Shown: positions 1 through 12,091, counted from the stretch's first letter. The stretch: DNA of 64,000 nucleotides from Aphrocallistes beatrix (GCA_963281255.1 OY725493.1:4557857-4621856), one strand, 5' to 3'. Notes: generated from the sequence alone by a model not told the origin. A program made the numbers and translations.

Positions 1-1428
1 CAAAACAAGCCATTCTCCTGGTGCTGTGTTAAGTATATGATCGGTGAGTTGACGTATGGCAGTGGGCTCGAGTTGACACTAGACCAGGAGTTGTTGAATG
101 GACTAATTGAGTTTTGGTTGAATCCGAATGCCATTAAACCTGGTTACGAATTTCCTCGTTGTCAATACAAAGCTCCTACCGTTTTCCATAGAACTAGCCC
201 TAAACCGAAAGACTTGATTCAAGGTTTCTTAAATGAAACTAGTCAGGTGATTATCAATTCGCCTGAAATATGTGGTTTCTATAACAAAATATTATCTTCT
301 TTTCACGACAAGATTGTCGATCAGACTAAGATATTGAATGATACGCTGAAGGTATTTCGTCCAGAAGTTGACGAACTTGTTTGCATAGTGAAAGAACCCA
401 GACCACCAGTCCATATCCCTCTTCGCAGACGCCAATCAAGCATTGCAGATACTGCAAAACGTATTGCTTCTCTAGTTCGAGTAGTAGATAAATCTCCTTC
501 ATCTTTCACGATTATGCCTACATCAATAACGACCCCTTCTCCCTTTAGCGTTACTCCTCTCCGCGGAATCAAGGAGTTAGATATCCAGGCGAAATGTTCA
601 CTACTGCTGGCCAACCTCCCACAGATTGTATCTGTCAACCATCTGATCACTATATGTGAACAGGACGCAAATCAATTCTTAAAGAACTTCTATATTCAAG
701 AACTGAAAGCTTGGGTGAAATGTTTTCAGGTACTTCGATGCGATATTTTCAATATACAGCAATACCTTGTTTTCTCCAAACGTGTTGGCGTATTACCAAC
801 ATTGTTAGAAATGATCAAAGATATTAATGACAACAAAATTCCTTCGAAATGGCAGACTGCAGTTGGCCCATCTGCTCCGCCTCAGTCACAAACATTTTCG
901 GTTTGGATTGAGCACATTATGAAGCGATACATCTATCTTCATGACTTGATAGAAAATGGAAATCCTTCTAGCTACAATTTAGGATACGTTTTCTATCCTG
1001 GATTGCTACTCGCATCTTTCTGCCTTTTGAAGCCAAAGCATGACAATTTAAACTTTGAGAAAAGTTGTCTAATCGGTGAAATCACCTCGAAAGAGAAGGA
1101 GCATGTGAGAGACCCTCCTTCAGAGGGTGTATACGCCTCCGAAATTTGTGTTAATGGCTGTCTCTGGGAGAAAAGTACTGGAGATTTTTATGACAGTCCA
1201 AGCAAATCTAACAATACTATTCTTCCACTGGTCCAGATAACTCGTTTTCCTGCTGGCCAACTTCACTTGCGAAAAGAAAGCATCCGAGGTCCTCACTTGT
1301 ATTTCTGTCCTGTCTACAGGAATCAAGATAAGAAAGAGGTCTTCTTTCACCTCAAAATCCAGCATAACGATATCCCACGAATCCGATGGATGACGAGAGG
1401 TCTGACATGTACATTACAACATTATTAG
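1..1428 (+). CDS. Dynein heavy chain, C-terminal part (5' truncated by window)
   Basis: The frame is already open at base 1 and continues into the first ATG at 37, so that ATG is internal and the gene runs off the left edge. The visible 475 residues match the last part of dynein heavy chain: MIGELTYG corresponds to the conserved GEINYGGRVTD segment after AAA6, and the tail carries the C-terminal domain pattern (W-I-x-H-I around residue 300, GVYASEICVNGCLWEK, CPVYRNQD, and an end like WIxRGxxLxC read here as IRWMTRGLTC). Dynein heavy chains are microtubule motors of cilia or cytoplasm. This copy is unusual: the YGGR glycines are not kept, and a Ser/Thr/Pro-rich stretch of about 60 residues (around residues 130-190) interrupts the stalk-distal region. 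Such divergence fits the DNHD1-type or another fast-evolving axonemal class better than DYNC1H1, but the subclass is not certain. It converges with the GH31 gene about 380 bp downstream. Confidence 0.8.
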   Translation, partial: QNKPFSWCCVKYMIGELTYGSGLELTLDQELLNGLIEFWLNPNAIKPGYEFPRCQYKAPTVFHRTSPKPKDLIQGFLNETSQVIINSPEICGFYNKILSSFHDKIVDQTKILNDTLKVFRPEVDELVCIVKEPRPPVHIPLRRRQSSIADTAKRIASLVRVVDKSPSSFTIMPTSITTPSPFSVTPLRGIKELDIQAKCSLLLANLPQIVSVNHLITICEQDANQFLKNFYIQELKAWVKCFQVLRCDIFNIQQYLVFSKRVGVLPTLLEMIKDINDNKIPSKWQTAVGPSAPPQSQTFSVWIEHIMKRYIYLHDLIENGNPSSYNLGYVFYPGLLLASFCLLKPKHDNLNFEKSCLIGEITSKEKEHVRDPPSEGVYASEICVNGCLWEKSTGDFYDSPSKSNNTILPLVQITRFPAGQLHLRKESIRGPHLYFCPVYRNQDKKEVFFHLKIQHNDIPRIRWMTRGLTCTLQHY

Positions 1429-1807
1429 GCAGAGCATAGTTCTATATTACACTATCTCATGCGATTATCTAGTTGGTTTTTATTTACTTATCTCCATTTC
1501 ACTTTTTATTTAGCTAATTGTATAAGTGTCGTTAATGATATCCGATTTGTTTAACGTCTCTTCAGTCACCAGTACACTTAGATTATCCTTATAAGCATGG
1601 GAAAGTATATGAGTGATCGAAATATACTTTAAGAAAATTATCGGTTAATTAACTCGGTTAATTTATATATGTATGTATGATACACTTCTACTTTTCCAAA
1701 CAAAAAGTATACTAAAAGGCAATATCAAACGATTCCTCAAATTAACAATACTAATATCTAGCTGTGTACATACGTAGATATATATACGCAGATCTAGTAG
1801 TTCCTTT
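1429..1807. other. Convergent intergenic region between dynein and GH31 genes
   Basis: This AT-rich stretch lies between the stop of the plus-strand dynein gene and the stop of the minus-strand glucosidase gene. It should hold both 3' untranslated regions. I see no repeat, RNA gene or reading frame of note in it. Confidence 0.5.
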
Positions 1808-4800
1808 TTACAAGGGCTTTGAGTTAGGCTTATACTCGAATCTCCAATTATCATACATACTGGTCTTTGAGAGGTGTACAATCAACTTTCCATAATATAA
1901 TTTGTAGTCGGCTTTGTCTAGTTCTTTCCCGTTGAACTTGATGCTTTTAGGAGGCAACACAACACCAAGTATGATGAGCTCAGCAAGTTTGGGGATATCA
2001 AAATTAAAAACTTCTTTACTCCCCTTCATGGCTGTTGCAGCGACTACAAAGCTATTGTCTGTACTTCCTGGAGTTGCAACATAGCTGATATAGAGAAATT
2101 CCATTGAATCCAAAGTAATACCATCGTCTATGTAGACTCGACCTTCCGCTCCCGAATTCCTATCCAACGCAACGATTATTGAGAAAGTTCCTTGTCTACA
2201 ATCATTTGTTGTCATACCGGGCTCCTCTGTGATGACAATATGTCCCCCGAGGATGTGAAGAGGAATCGTGTCCATCGGAACTGTTAATGTCTTATTTACA
2301 CCCTCTGGTGTATCGACCACCACATCTTGTGTAAACCAGTCATACCACTTTCCTGGAGGGAAGTACATATCGACTTTGTTCGTACTGTTCAAAACTGGAG
2401 AAACCATTAGTGATGGACCGAAAAAGAATTGCTTGTCAATTGACACGGCGTATTGGTCCAGAGGGAACTGGAAGAACAAAGGTTTCACAACTGTGGAAAT
2501 CTTGTGGCCTGTTAAGGAAGTGCCTAAACGAAATGTAATTCCTCATTGAGCTGAATCTTGTTTATTTTAAGATATATTTTCGAGACTCACCTTTGTTTGT
2601 CAGTACAAATTGGGTGTGAATATACGGTAGCAAGCTGTATCTAGTCATAATTATCTTCTTCGATGCTTCTGCAACAGAATCCCACCTGTAAGCCTCTTGA
2701 GGCACTTTTGTGGATTTTGTGTTATGATTTCTGAAGAAAGGATAAAAGGATCCCAGTGCCATCCACCGACCGCACAACTCTTCAGTTGTGTCTCCATTGA
2801 AACCACAAACGTCAGATCCAACGAAAGGTATTCCGAAGAGCTGAAAATTGAGCATATCTGGAATGCTAGAGAATAGTTTAATAAATGTAGAATTTGTACA
2901 AACTTACATTTGAGTATGTTATCTCACCTGAGATACATGTCATCCCAAGTAGCATTATTGTCTCCAGTCCAATGAGCTGCATATGCACCGGATCCTGCGA
3001 ATGTAGACCTGGAGAGGACGAAAGGTCTCTGTTTTTTCCGGTACATCAAGAGTGCATTGTATGTAGCGATTGCCTCGGTTAGTCCATAGAGATTGTGTGC
3101 ATCATAAGCTAATACACCTCCGTTATGCGTTGCGTTCATATCTACTGTTTTAGTATTCAGAGGCAAATGATTGTTCTGGTTGTTAATGGCATATGGGGGG
3201 TTTGTGGGACCGAATTTAGTAAACTTGAGTTGAGTGCTGTTGAGCTGAAGCTCTTCGTCTAGGTTGAGGAAGAAATCAGATTCGATATTTGCTGACCTTG
3301 TGTGAATTGTTTGGTTGCACTCTCCATTACAGAAATTCGACACTTCATTCATGTCAATCCAAAGACCATCGACCGGGACAATGTCGAGGAAGGTGTTAAC
3401 ATGCTTAGCCCACCAGTTCTGAGTTCCTATACTGATGAAGTCTGGATACACTGTCAGTCCTGGCCAGACTTTCCCGGTGAAATATTCACCTTTCCAATTT
3501 TTAATAAACACGTCACCTTCTATTCCATCTGAATACGGAGCGTAATTAGAGACCTTTGCTATCCCTGGATCTACAATGACGACGTAATGTTGATGGTTGG
3601 CATGCAAATTGTCTACGAATGTTTTCACTTTTGCTTGTGGGAAGTTTTCTGGATCAAGTGTAAAATCTTTGTATCCGTCCATGTAGTCAATATCATTCCA
3701 TATTGTTTCCAAGGGTATGTGAGCTTTTGAGTAGTTTGCAACTACCTCCTCCACAACCTAGTGAAATGAGGTAATTGTTATTATTGAGTCGATCACGTCT
3801 CCATTAATTCAGAGGCGTACCCCGCATTGTTAACAGGTTGCACGTGAACTCTCTTAAAAATCCATAAAAGCGGGACATAATGGAACTCTTAAAAAATCCA
3901 AAAAAGAGGGACATAATGGAACTCCCTTAAAAAATCCAAAAAAGAGGGACATAATCGACAAATTTCATGTAAAAACGGGACACTCGTGAAAATTAGTAAA
4001 CTACGTTTACTAATTTTCACGAGTGTCTCGTTTTTACATGAATTTTTTAAATTATGTCCTGCTTTTTTGGATTACATGTATAATACTTTCTATTCGCCCC
4101 GCCATGTTCCTTTAAATTTAACGTCGCGTCCCGCTTTTATCATGGCTCAAGTTGGCATGTATGTAAATTTCCATATGGAAATATAAAACTTGGGAAGAGC
4201 AGAATTAAATACAATTTAATCAACATGTGCTAACGGCCACCTGCTTATAAAATGTTATTTTTGGACAGTAGTCCCTTTGTTGTGTTATGGACAGGAGTCA
4301 GGACTAGTATATTCTACATGGCAGCCTTAATACGATCGAGTTTTTATCCCGATCTGTTAATATCATCACCTGGATATCCTTGTATCCCCATCTGCACTGA
4401 TGGAACCCCAGGCTCCAATAAGGAGGGACTGCTGGCCTCCCGATGAGATCTAGATACTGAGACACCACAATTTCAGGCTCAGGTCCCATGAAGAAGTAGA
4501 AATCCAATACTCCTCCTATCACTTTATATGTTATTGAATTGGGCGTGGTAATGATGTCCATTCCGTTCGAATTTCTTAGGAACACTCCATGAGATTTGCC
4601 AGAATGGAGTCTGTGGTCCAAGTAGAAGGGATGGCTGCCATAGACATTCTTGTGGTAGGGAGTGGGAATGTCGAAATTCCAGAGGGTGTATTCATCCGTG
4701 CGGTTCAGTCTGAACCCTCGCACTTGCTCGCCTAGAATGAGGAGATACCGTTATTGAACTGACTTTAAATATTTTAAACATTTTATACAACCCACCAGCA

Positions 4801-7800
4801 CCTGCTGCTGATTAAACAATAAATTATTCTCGCTTGATAAAATGAATTCATACATACTTACGTAGGTATAGACATTCTTGCAACCTTCCAAAAATAACAT
4901 TTCAATTATGTATGTATTTTACATAAAATGATATTTCACAAAATTTTGCTCTCATTCTTGTGGTTTTAATTTAAGTTAGAAATGGATATATTCAGAGGCG
5001 CTTCAGAGAAACAGATCACGTTCGTGAAACTGTCAATCCTGACGCTAGCCTCCGTCCTTGCATTCTCCACTCGTCTCTTCTCAGTCCTGCGTTTCGAGAG
5101 CGTGATCCACGAGTTCGATCCTTACTTCAACTACCGCACCACCCAGTTCCTGACCAAAGAAGGCTTCTACAACTTCCACAACTGGTTCGACGATAGAGCG
5201 TGGTACCCCCTAGGTCGCATTATCGGCGGCACCATCTACCCTGGTCTCATGGTTACCTCAGCTCTATTCTACCACATCTTGCACTACTTCAACATTACGA
5301 TTGACATCCGTAACGTATGCGTTTTCCTCGCACCTGTCTTCTCCTCATTCACTTGCATAGTCACGTACCACCTGACCAAGGAGCTGAAAGGTACAGGAGC
5401 CGGATTGGTCGCTGCTACAATGATTGCCATCGTCCCTGGTTACATCAGCAGGTCAGTGGCTGGGTCTTATGATAACGAAGGGATCGCCATATTCTGCATG
5501 TTGCTGACTTACACGTTCTGGGTGAAATCAGTGAAGACGGGATCAATCTTCTGGTCTGTGTTATGCGCTCTAGCCTACTTCTACATGGTGTCATCGTGGG
5601 GCGGCTACGTGTTTCTGATTAACCTCATCCCAATTCACGTCCTGATTCTGATGCTTACGGGGAGATTCTCGCATCGCATCTACATCGCTTACTCTGCCGT
5701 CTACGTCATCGGCACCATTCTCTCAATGCAGATATCATTCGTGGGGTTCCAGCCTGTGCAGACCAGCGAGCACATGGGAGCGTTCGGAGTGTTCGGTTTG
5801 TGTCAGATTTACGCGTTTGTCGAATACCTCCGCTCTAAACTCAGTTCTCAGATGTTCAACCGTCTGTTCCGCTTGCTTCTGAGTGCCGTGCTAATCATAG
5901 CTACCTTCGTGGCTGTTTTCCTCCTCATCACCGGGAAAATCGCCCCATGGACAGGAAGATTCTACTCCCTACTCGACCCCTCCTACGCCAAGAACAACAT
6001 CCCCATCATCGCTAGCGTGTCAGAGCATCAGCCCACCACCTGGTCCTCTTTCTACTTCGACCTCCAGATCCTGGTCTTCCTATTCCCCGGGGGGCTCTAC
6101 TTCTGCTTCGAGAAGCTGACTGACGCCAACATCTTCATAATCCTCTACGGGGTCACTAGCATCTACTTCGCAGGGGTGATGGTGCGACTCATGCTGGTGC
6201 TAGCGCCGGTTATGTGCATCGTGTCTGCGATCGGAGTCTCCTCACTCCTCACTTCCTTCGTGAAGAATGCTGAACCCGACGATCCGAAAACGCTCAAGAA
6301 AGCTGCAAAGCGACCAGCAGATCAGTATCTGAAGAAGCAAGACATCTCGATGGCAGCCTTGGTCATGCTTGGATTGATGTTACTCACCTACTCCTACCAC
6401 TGCACATGGGTGACGTCAGAAGCGTACTCCTCCCCCTCCATCGTCCTAGCGGCTAGACAAGCGGACGGGTCTAAACTGATATTTGATGACTTCAGGGAGT
6501 CTTACTACTGGCTGAATCAGAACACTCCTCCCGACGCTAAGGTGATGTCCTGGTGGGATTACGGATACCAGATTACGGCTATGGCCAATAGGACCATCCT
6601 CGTGGATAACAACACTTGGAACAACACGCATATCTCGCGTGTAGGGCAGGCGATGTCTTCTACGGAGCAGCACGCATACGGGATAATGAGACAACTCGAC
6701 GTGGATTATGTGTTGGTGATATTCGGAGGTCTGACTGGGTACGCGTCTGATGACATAAACAAGTTTCTATGGATGGTGAGGATAGGTGGGAGTACCCCAG
6801 AGGGTGGCCATATCAAAGAAATGGACTATTACACCCCTCAGGGAGAGTTCAGAGTTGATAAAGAAGGTTCACCTACCCTCCTCAACTGTCTCATGTACAA
6901 ACTCTGCTACTATAGGTTCGGGGAGGTGTACACTGAAAACAAGCAACCGACTGGGTATGATCGTGTGAGGAATGTAGAAATCGGGAATAAAGACTTCGAT
7001 TTGAAAGTGCTAGAAGAGGCCTACACAAGTGAGCATTGGATTGTCCGCATCTACAAAGTGAAGTCCCCTCACAACAGGGGAGAGCCTCGCTTTCCTTCTG
7101 AATACTAGATCTCTCCTGGAATATGCTCTCTACTACAATTTAGTATTTGTGTTTTGTTTGGGATTAGTTTTGTGTGTATTAGCAAGCCTTTAGGAATACT
7201 TCTTCTCAGTTCGAGAGGCGTTGCTTTAATTCTAATGCTAGGTATGCTTATTTTTATTAATTAGGCAATTAATTAACCGTCAAATTTAAAAAATAGTATA
7301 GACGTGAATTCTTACCTAGTCCATAGAGGTTGTAGCCATTTGGTAGCTGTGTACCAATTTCCAAGTATTGGTCATAGAATTGGAGCCCGTTCCCGATGGA
7401 AGTATTGAACAACACCTCTTTATCATCTCTCCTCTGCACTGCTACCCAGAATACTTCCTTTTCGTTTGAAGTGTCGATTATATAATTTGTGTTTTCCGGT
7501 TTGTTCATAGGAGGATCTGGTCCAGGGACAAAAGCTGTGAGTATTTCCCAACGTGGGTAATTTGGATCCAAAATTTTGATTCTTAACCTGTCAGCTGTTT
7601 CAAGATAGATGGAGACCTTGAGTGGGGTTATTGCGACTCCGAATTTCGCAGGAGTGGTATCTGTAGTTTGTAGAACCAAAATCCAACCATTTTTTGTTTC
7701 CACCTTAGAGACCACCGTGTAGACTGGTGGCACGAATATTTTATGATAACAAGTAGGTCCTATGCCATTCTCCGTCCAACAGCAGTTATATTTGTGGCAG

Positions 7801-7928
7801 TCCTGTGTTGTTATATTCAGCCATCCACACTCTGACTTATTCTTAGCATTGTCGTCGCAAATCTGAGCATTCAAGCATCCGAACAGGATGGGAAGAAATA
7901 CAATAATCTTTAACATCTGACCTCCCAT
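1808..7928 (-). CDS. GH31 alpha-glucosidase (acid alpha-glucosidase/maltase-like), five exons
   Basis: Exons on the minus strand, all with GT/AG borders and matching phases: 7928-7316, 4731-4370, 3757-2928, 2865-2591, 2523-1808. Together they encode 931 residues, close to the length of human lysosomal GAA (952). The protein starts with a signal peptide (hydrophobic to about residue 21) followed by a trefoil (P-type) domain with six cysteines ending NCCW, then the GH31 barrel. The nucleophile Asp is in WIDMNE (about residue 460) and the acid/base Asp in HWTGD (about 591); the GSDVCGF and FYPFFRNHN motifs follow. It should hydrolyse terminal alpha-1,4-glucose from maltose or glycogen in the lysosome or outside the cell. 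Family knowledge does not separate lysosomal GAA from intestinal maltase here, but a single GH31 unit and no stalk transmembrane segment favour a GAA-like enzyme. Intron 1 (7315-4732) contains the whole STT3A gene on the other strand. Confidence 0.9.
3846..4147. repeat. Foldback (long hairpin) element in GH31 intron 2
   Basis: The two halves of this stretch are reverse complements around a centre near 4003, where GTAAAC-TAC-GTTTAC forms the turn. The inner arms pair almost perfectly for about 65 bases each side (roughly 3936-4001 with 4005-4074). The outer parts pair more loosely; for example an AAAAGCGGGAC motif near 3866 pairs with GTCCCGCTTTT near 4128. The left arm also contains three direct copies of a 36-37 bp unit starting at 3846, 3883 and 3919. 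No protein is encoded. It is probably a non-autonomous foldback or MITE-type DNA element that inserted in an intron. Confidence 0.7.
4982..7108 (+). CDS. STT3A: Oligosaccharyltransferase catalytic subunit STT3A
   Basis: The product (708 residues, one exon) is the catalytic subunit of the ER oligosaccharyltransferase, which moves the lipid-linked glycan onto Asn-X-Ser/Thr sites of nascent proteins. It is collinear with human STT3A (705 residues): the first luminal acidic motif EFDPYF is at about residue 44-49, the segment [18 protein letters not shown] follows, about 13 hydrophobic membrane spans come next, and the acceptor-recognition motif WWDYG is at residues 524-528. The glycosylated stretch [10 protein letters not shown] and the C-terminal [10 protein letters not shown] also match. 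The short N-terminus and overall length favour the A isoform over STT3B. It lies complete and without introns inside intron 1 of the minus-strand GH31 gene, with about 250 bp before its ATG and 207 bp after its stop to the flanking exons. It looks richer in G+C than the surrounding intron DNA. Confidence 0.96.
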   Translation: MDIFRGASEKQITFVKLSILTLASVLAFSTRLFSVLRFESVIHEFDPYFNYRTTQFLTKEGFYNFHNWFDDRAWYPLGRIIGGTIYPGLMVTSALFYHILHYFNITIDIRNVCVFLAPVFSSFTCIVTYHLTKELKGTGAGLVAATMIAIVPGYISRSVAGSYDNEGIAIFCMLLTYTFWVKSVKTGSIFWSVLCALAYFYMVSSWGGYVFLINLIPIHVLILMLTGRFSHRIYIAYSAVYVIGTILSMQISFVGFQPVQTSEHMGAFGVFGLCQIYAFVEYLRSKLSSQMFNRLFRLLLSAVLIIATFVAVFLLITGKIAPWTGRFYSLLDPSYAKNNIPIIASVSEHQPTTWSSFYFDLQILVFLFPGGLYFCFEKLTDANIFIILYGVTSIYFAGVMVRLMLVLAPVMCIVSAIGVSSLLTSFVKNAEPDDPKTLKKAAKRPADQYLKKQDISMAALVMLGLMLLTYSYHCTWVTSEAYSSPSIVLAARQADGSKLIFDDFRESYYWLNQNTPPDAKVMSWWDYGYQITAMANRTILVDNNTWNNTHISRVGQAMSSTEQHAYGIMRQLDVDYVLVIFGGLTGYASDDINKFLWMVRIGGSTPEGGHIKEMDYYTPQGEFRVDKEGSPTLLNCLMYKLCYYRFGEVYTENKQPTGYDRVRNVEIGNKDFDLKVLEEAYTSEHWIVRIYKVKSPHNRGEPRFPSEY

Positions 7929-9676
7929 TCAATCCAAAAGAGATTTTGAACCTGAGTTTAGTGCTCCAGACGCTCTATATGTAATATGACCTGGAAGCAA
8001 TTACTATATGGAGTATCGGGTAATATTTTTCCATGTGACTTAAAACTTGAAACTCCTCATGAAATACGAGTATCACACTCATTAATAGAATAACACGAGA
8101 ATAGAGTTATTTCAAAGTTACCGCCCACAAGTCAGTGACGACTTGACAACGGACATTATTGCAATCAGCTTGACTCCACCTTAACTTGACTCCGCCAAAC
8201 TCTTTCACCAATCATAGCTTGAATCCACCTTAACTTGACTCTGCCAAACTATTTCAATGATCATAGCTTGACTCCACCTTAACTTGACTCCACCAAACTC
8301 ATTCAACAATCATAGCTTGACTCCACCCTGACTTAAGACTCCGTGCCAAACTATTTCACCAATCATAGCTTGACTCCACCCTAACTTAAGACTCTGTGCC
8401 AAACACTTTCAACAATCATAGCTTGACTCCACCCTGACTTGCAGGTTAGATAATTATAATATGCTACCATGTCACAACATATGTTTTCTTAGAAATTTAC
8501 TCTCGTCTACCCTAACTCACTCATACTCTCAATGTTTTAATATATGCATTAATCTAGTTGGGCATGTTAGAATGTGATATCAGCCAGAATCGTGCTGCTA
8601 AGACGTTAGGCTTAGTTAGGACTTCTGCTCTATAAGAGTAGTTTTTTCATGTCCATTTGTATGTTTGTATTTCTAGTAAACTACTCATTGCCCTTAGTCC
8701 CAACTATTCGTACATGTATGTATATATGTACTACGCATTTAACATTTCACACATTTGTATTTAAAATTTCCTAGCACTTCAAAATGAATGGAATACTATG
8801 AACGATTTTATTGAAATATCACATAATGCACCCGCTCTAGCTAAAATCTACTTAAAAGACCACCTGCTTTCCTAAAATAGCTTTGAGAAAACCTGTCACC
8901 ATTACCAAAAAGAATATCTTTTTCCTATCATTTAAATTAGCGCAAAAAATAATGTAATCCCATTACGTCTGTACTTTCAACCTGGAAACAGATCTGTTAG
9001 CATCACAAGTTGATGATCCTAATCATAATGTTATTTGATTCCTAATTCTGTAGTACTAGTGTCTGCAAAACATGCTGTGCATAAATTATAATTTGATTAT
9101 AATCAAAGATGCCCAACCCATTATGTTCTCATATTAGCCCTAAAGGATATTGCAAATATATTTGCAAGAAATCTTACGTCTAATATTCACATGGTTGTCT
9201 TAATTAAGGAAAATACGCAAAATAAAAGACTGCTTAACACCCAAAATTATCCCGAATCTGAAATATTTAATTCTAATATTATTTTATCTAGTGACGTAGG
9301 CTAAATTGCACCACGATTCATATTTTTCGCTGGTTAACACCATGTTAACGTTAAGCTGAGTTACATCAAGGTTTAACTGGTGTAGGCAATTGTAATTATG
9401 TAAAATTATATTAATAAGAATCAGATTCACGTATTACAATACACTATACTGCACTAGAACTCGTTAGTACATACTCGGCTTAAGACGTACACTCGATTGA
9501 TATGTACTTTTCTTCAGTAACGGAGTTCTTTTATTTAAAAACTCTAGGTTGCAACAAACAACTGTTGAAAGCTAGCCTCTAGCGTATTTTTGAAATTTGT
9601 TACTATTAGTAATTTTGTTACTATTTGTTACTAAATTTGTTACTATTAGTAGCTGCAAATTCTCGAGGGAATTAGC
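7929..9676. other. Intergenic region between divergent GH31 and SV2-like genes
   Basis: The region separates two divergently transcribed genes and must contain both promoters. It holds a short tandem repeat (8168-8444) and, near its right end (about 9557-9591), a copy of a dispersed repeat whose core reads GAAAGCTAGCCTCTAGC. The rest is AT-rich DNA in which I see no gene. Confidence 0.5.
8168..8444. repeat. Tandem repeat, about 49-53 bp units, more than five copies
   Basis: A unit beginning GCTTGACTCCACC and ending CAATCATA recurs at about 8168, 8217, 8266, 8315, 8368 and 8421. The first four units are about 49 bp; later ones are 53 bp because of a small insertion (TAAGACTC-GTG). Inside each unit the phrase CTTGACTCC is itself repeated, so the unit probably arose from a shorter one. 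No coding potential. Confidence 0.85.
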
Positions 9677-12091
9677 ATGAATAGGGATGATGATGATAGC
9701 GAGCAGAGTGTTTTGCTGAGGAAGGGGAATTCAGATACTACCATCTCTTCAACTGATGAATTCTCCAGTGAAGACTCTGATCGCATTAAATATAACATTC
9801 AAAATATTGGCATCCCTTCTGACTCAGCCAGATTGGAGTCTATAAATGAGCTACTAGCCGAGAAATATGAGAAAGCGCTTTCTAGCACAGGATTTGGACT
9901 GTTTTCCATCTTTCTGTTAATATTCTGTGGCATCACAGTGATGGCTGATACCACCGAGATACTCTGTGTTTCTTTCGTGATGCCTTCTGCTGAAAGAGTT
10001 CTCTGTCTCGCAGACTGGGAGAAGGGAATCATCGGATCCATTATATTCCTGGGTAACATTGAGTGATGTTTATATTAACTAATCGGTACAGTAAAACCGT
10101 CTTAGTAATAACTGTCTTAGAACACTTACTCATTTTGCTGATTACAAATCTTATAGGCATGCTGATCGGAGCTTACACTTGGGGATCTCTGGCGGATCAA
10201 ATCGGTCGCAAGACCTGTTTGTTTTTCTCTATCACTATGAATGGCGTTTTCGGCCTTGCCTCTGCATTTGTGGAACATTCAGTCTCGTTTGGGATTTTAC
10301 GCTTCCTTAGCGGGGTGGGAGTAGGCGCTTCTTTCCCTGTGGTCTTCTCTTATTACGCTGAATTCTTGACCAAGAAACTGCGAGGTAGGCTGATCTCTTG
10401 GCTGTCTCTCTTCTGGATGTTCGGGCAGATCACCACCAGCATATTTGCAGTAGCAGTCATCCCTAGGGTGAGTGAGATACTATGAAATAAGGGTAATTAC
10501 ATACGCGACAAATTTGCAATAATAAACTTATTTTATAACGAAATAAATAGGAGCACTTCCTTCAATACTAATATCATAGAGATACTTTATTTTCTAGGAA
10601 GCAGGCATTCAGGTAGGAAACTACACCCTTTACAGTTGGAGGTTTTTCGTTTGCCTCTGCACCATTCCAGCCTTCCTATCTTCTATCCTATCCCTGATAA
10701 TGCCGGAGAGTCCGCGGTATCTACTCGTGAAAGGCAAGAAACAGAAGTCTTTGAAAGTTTTGAAGTTAATCTATCGCTTCAACAATATTATCCAGTTTAA
10801 AAAAACACAAAGTTATCCTGATGAAATTATGTCTTTATTTTCTGAGGACGTAGATTTATTTTTAAAACCCAAGTTGTTCTCTCTAGGCTCGCCCTTTGCG
10901 CTTGTCAAATCAGGTCTCCATAAAATTAAACAAATTATATTGGCCACTCTGCATTTATTCAGCAAAACACTCTATTTGCGCACAGTTATTCTCCTCTTAA
11001 CTGTGTTCATGATGTCGTTCTCAACATATGGGATAACGCTGTGGTTTCCAGAGTATGTGAAGTCACTTCAACTTTCTAATTTTAATGCGTTAAAGACAAA
11101 GTGTTCCAATACTAGCCTCTTCCCCCATCATTCAGACGGAGTCTATAGCAACTTAAGCTTACGCGACTGTTTGTTTGACAGAACAGGTATTTATTCAAAC
11201 AACACTTTTATAAATTGTTCTTTCAACGATGTTTATTTCAAAAATATGGAATTCGAGCAACTCTTCATGTACAATGTTACGATTGAAAATTCAAAGTTTG
11301 AAAATATCAGTTTTCATGATTTTCATTTCGAAAACTCGACTTTGGGAAACACACATTGGCTCTCAGTGTACGTGATTGGCTTAGCAATATCGCATACCAA
11401 TTCTACAAAGCTATACCTCGAAGATTCGACCTTTACAGATGGAACAGTTGAGTTTTCTCTACTACATGGCATAAATGTGTATGCTAGTATAATTGATCAA
11501 GTTACCTTCGTTATGAGTGCACTCACTGACATAACATACGATAGCACGACTACAATCAGAATCAAGAATAATGACTCAACATTCCAGTTCACTTCTACTC
11601 ACAATCCGAAATGTCCAATCAAATTCAACGAAAACTATGATCACAACAAATTGTACTTGGAATCGTTATATTTCTCGCTTGCCAACCTGCCTGGAAATCT
11701 TTTAACTATTTTACTCATAGACTATGTTCCTCGTAAATGGATCTTATCTGCGGCGTTGTTGTTATCAGCCGCGAGTGTGTTTACTCTCTGGCAGGTTCCA
11801 AGTGAAACCGTCTCCGTTATTCTTCTATGCATTTTCAACGGTGTTAATGTTATCTCCTGGAATGCTTTTAATGTGTTATCAGTCGAACTTTACCCTACCG
11901 TAATTCGATCCACCGCTTCCGGTGTTTCGAGTATGACTAACCGCATTGGGGCGATTGTGGGTGTCAATTTATTCGGCGCTTTCATTAGCATATCTCCAGC
12001 AATTCCTATTCTGGCTGTGGCGGTGATGCTGATCATATCCTCGCTAATAAGTCTCAGGCTTCCTCGTTTAGAGAAAGAGAGCCTCAAATGA
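9677..12091 (+). CDS. SV2-like major facilitator transporter, three exons
   Basis: Exons 9677-10052, 10157-10467 and 10598-12091 join in frame to 726 residues, close to vertebrate SV2 (about 740). The acidic cytoplasmic N-terminus is followed by a major facilitator fold. The loop signature GSLADQIGRK after the second membrane span is diagnostic for sugar or organic-ion porters. A large luminal loop in the second half (roughly residues 360-540) contains pentapeptide-like repeats rich in N, F and S (phrases such as FINCSFNDVYF and IENSKFENISF), which is the hallmark of the SV2 luminal domain, with many Asn-X-Ser/Thr sites. In vertebrates SV2 sits in synaptic and secretory vesicles. Other SV2-related or SVOP-type transporters lack this luminal domain. 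The substrate is unknown. Confidence 0.87.
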
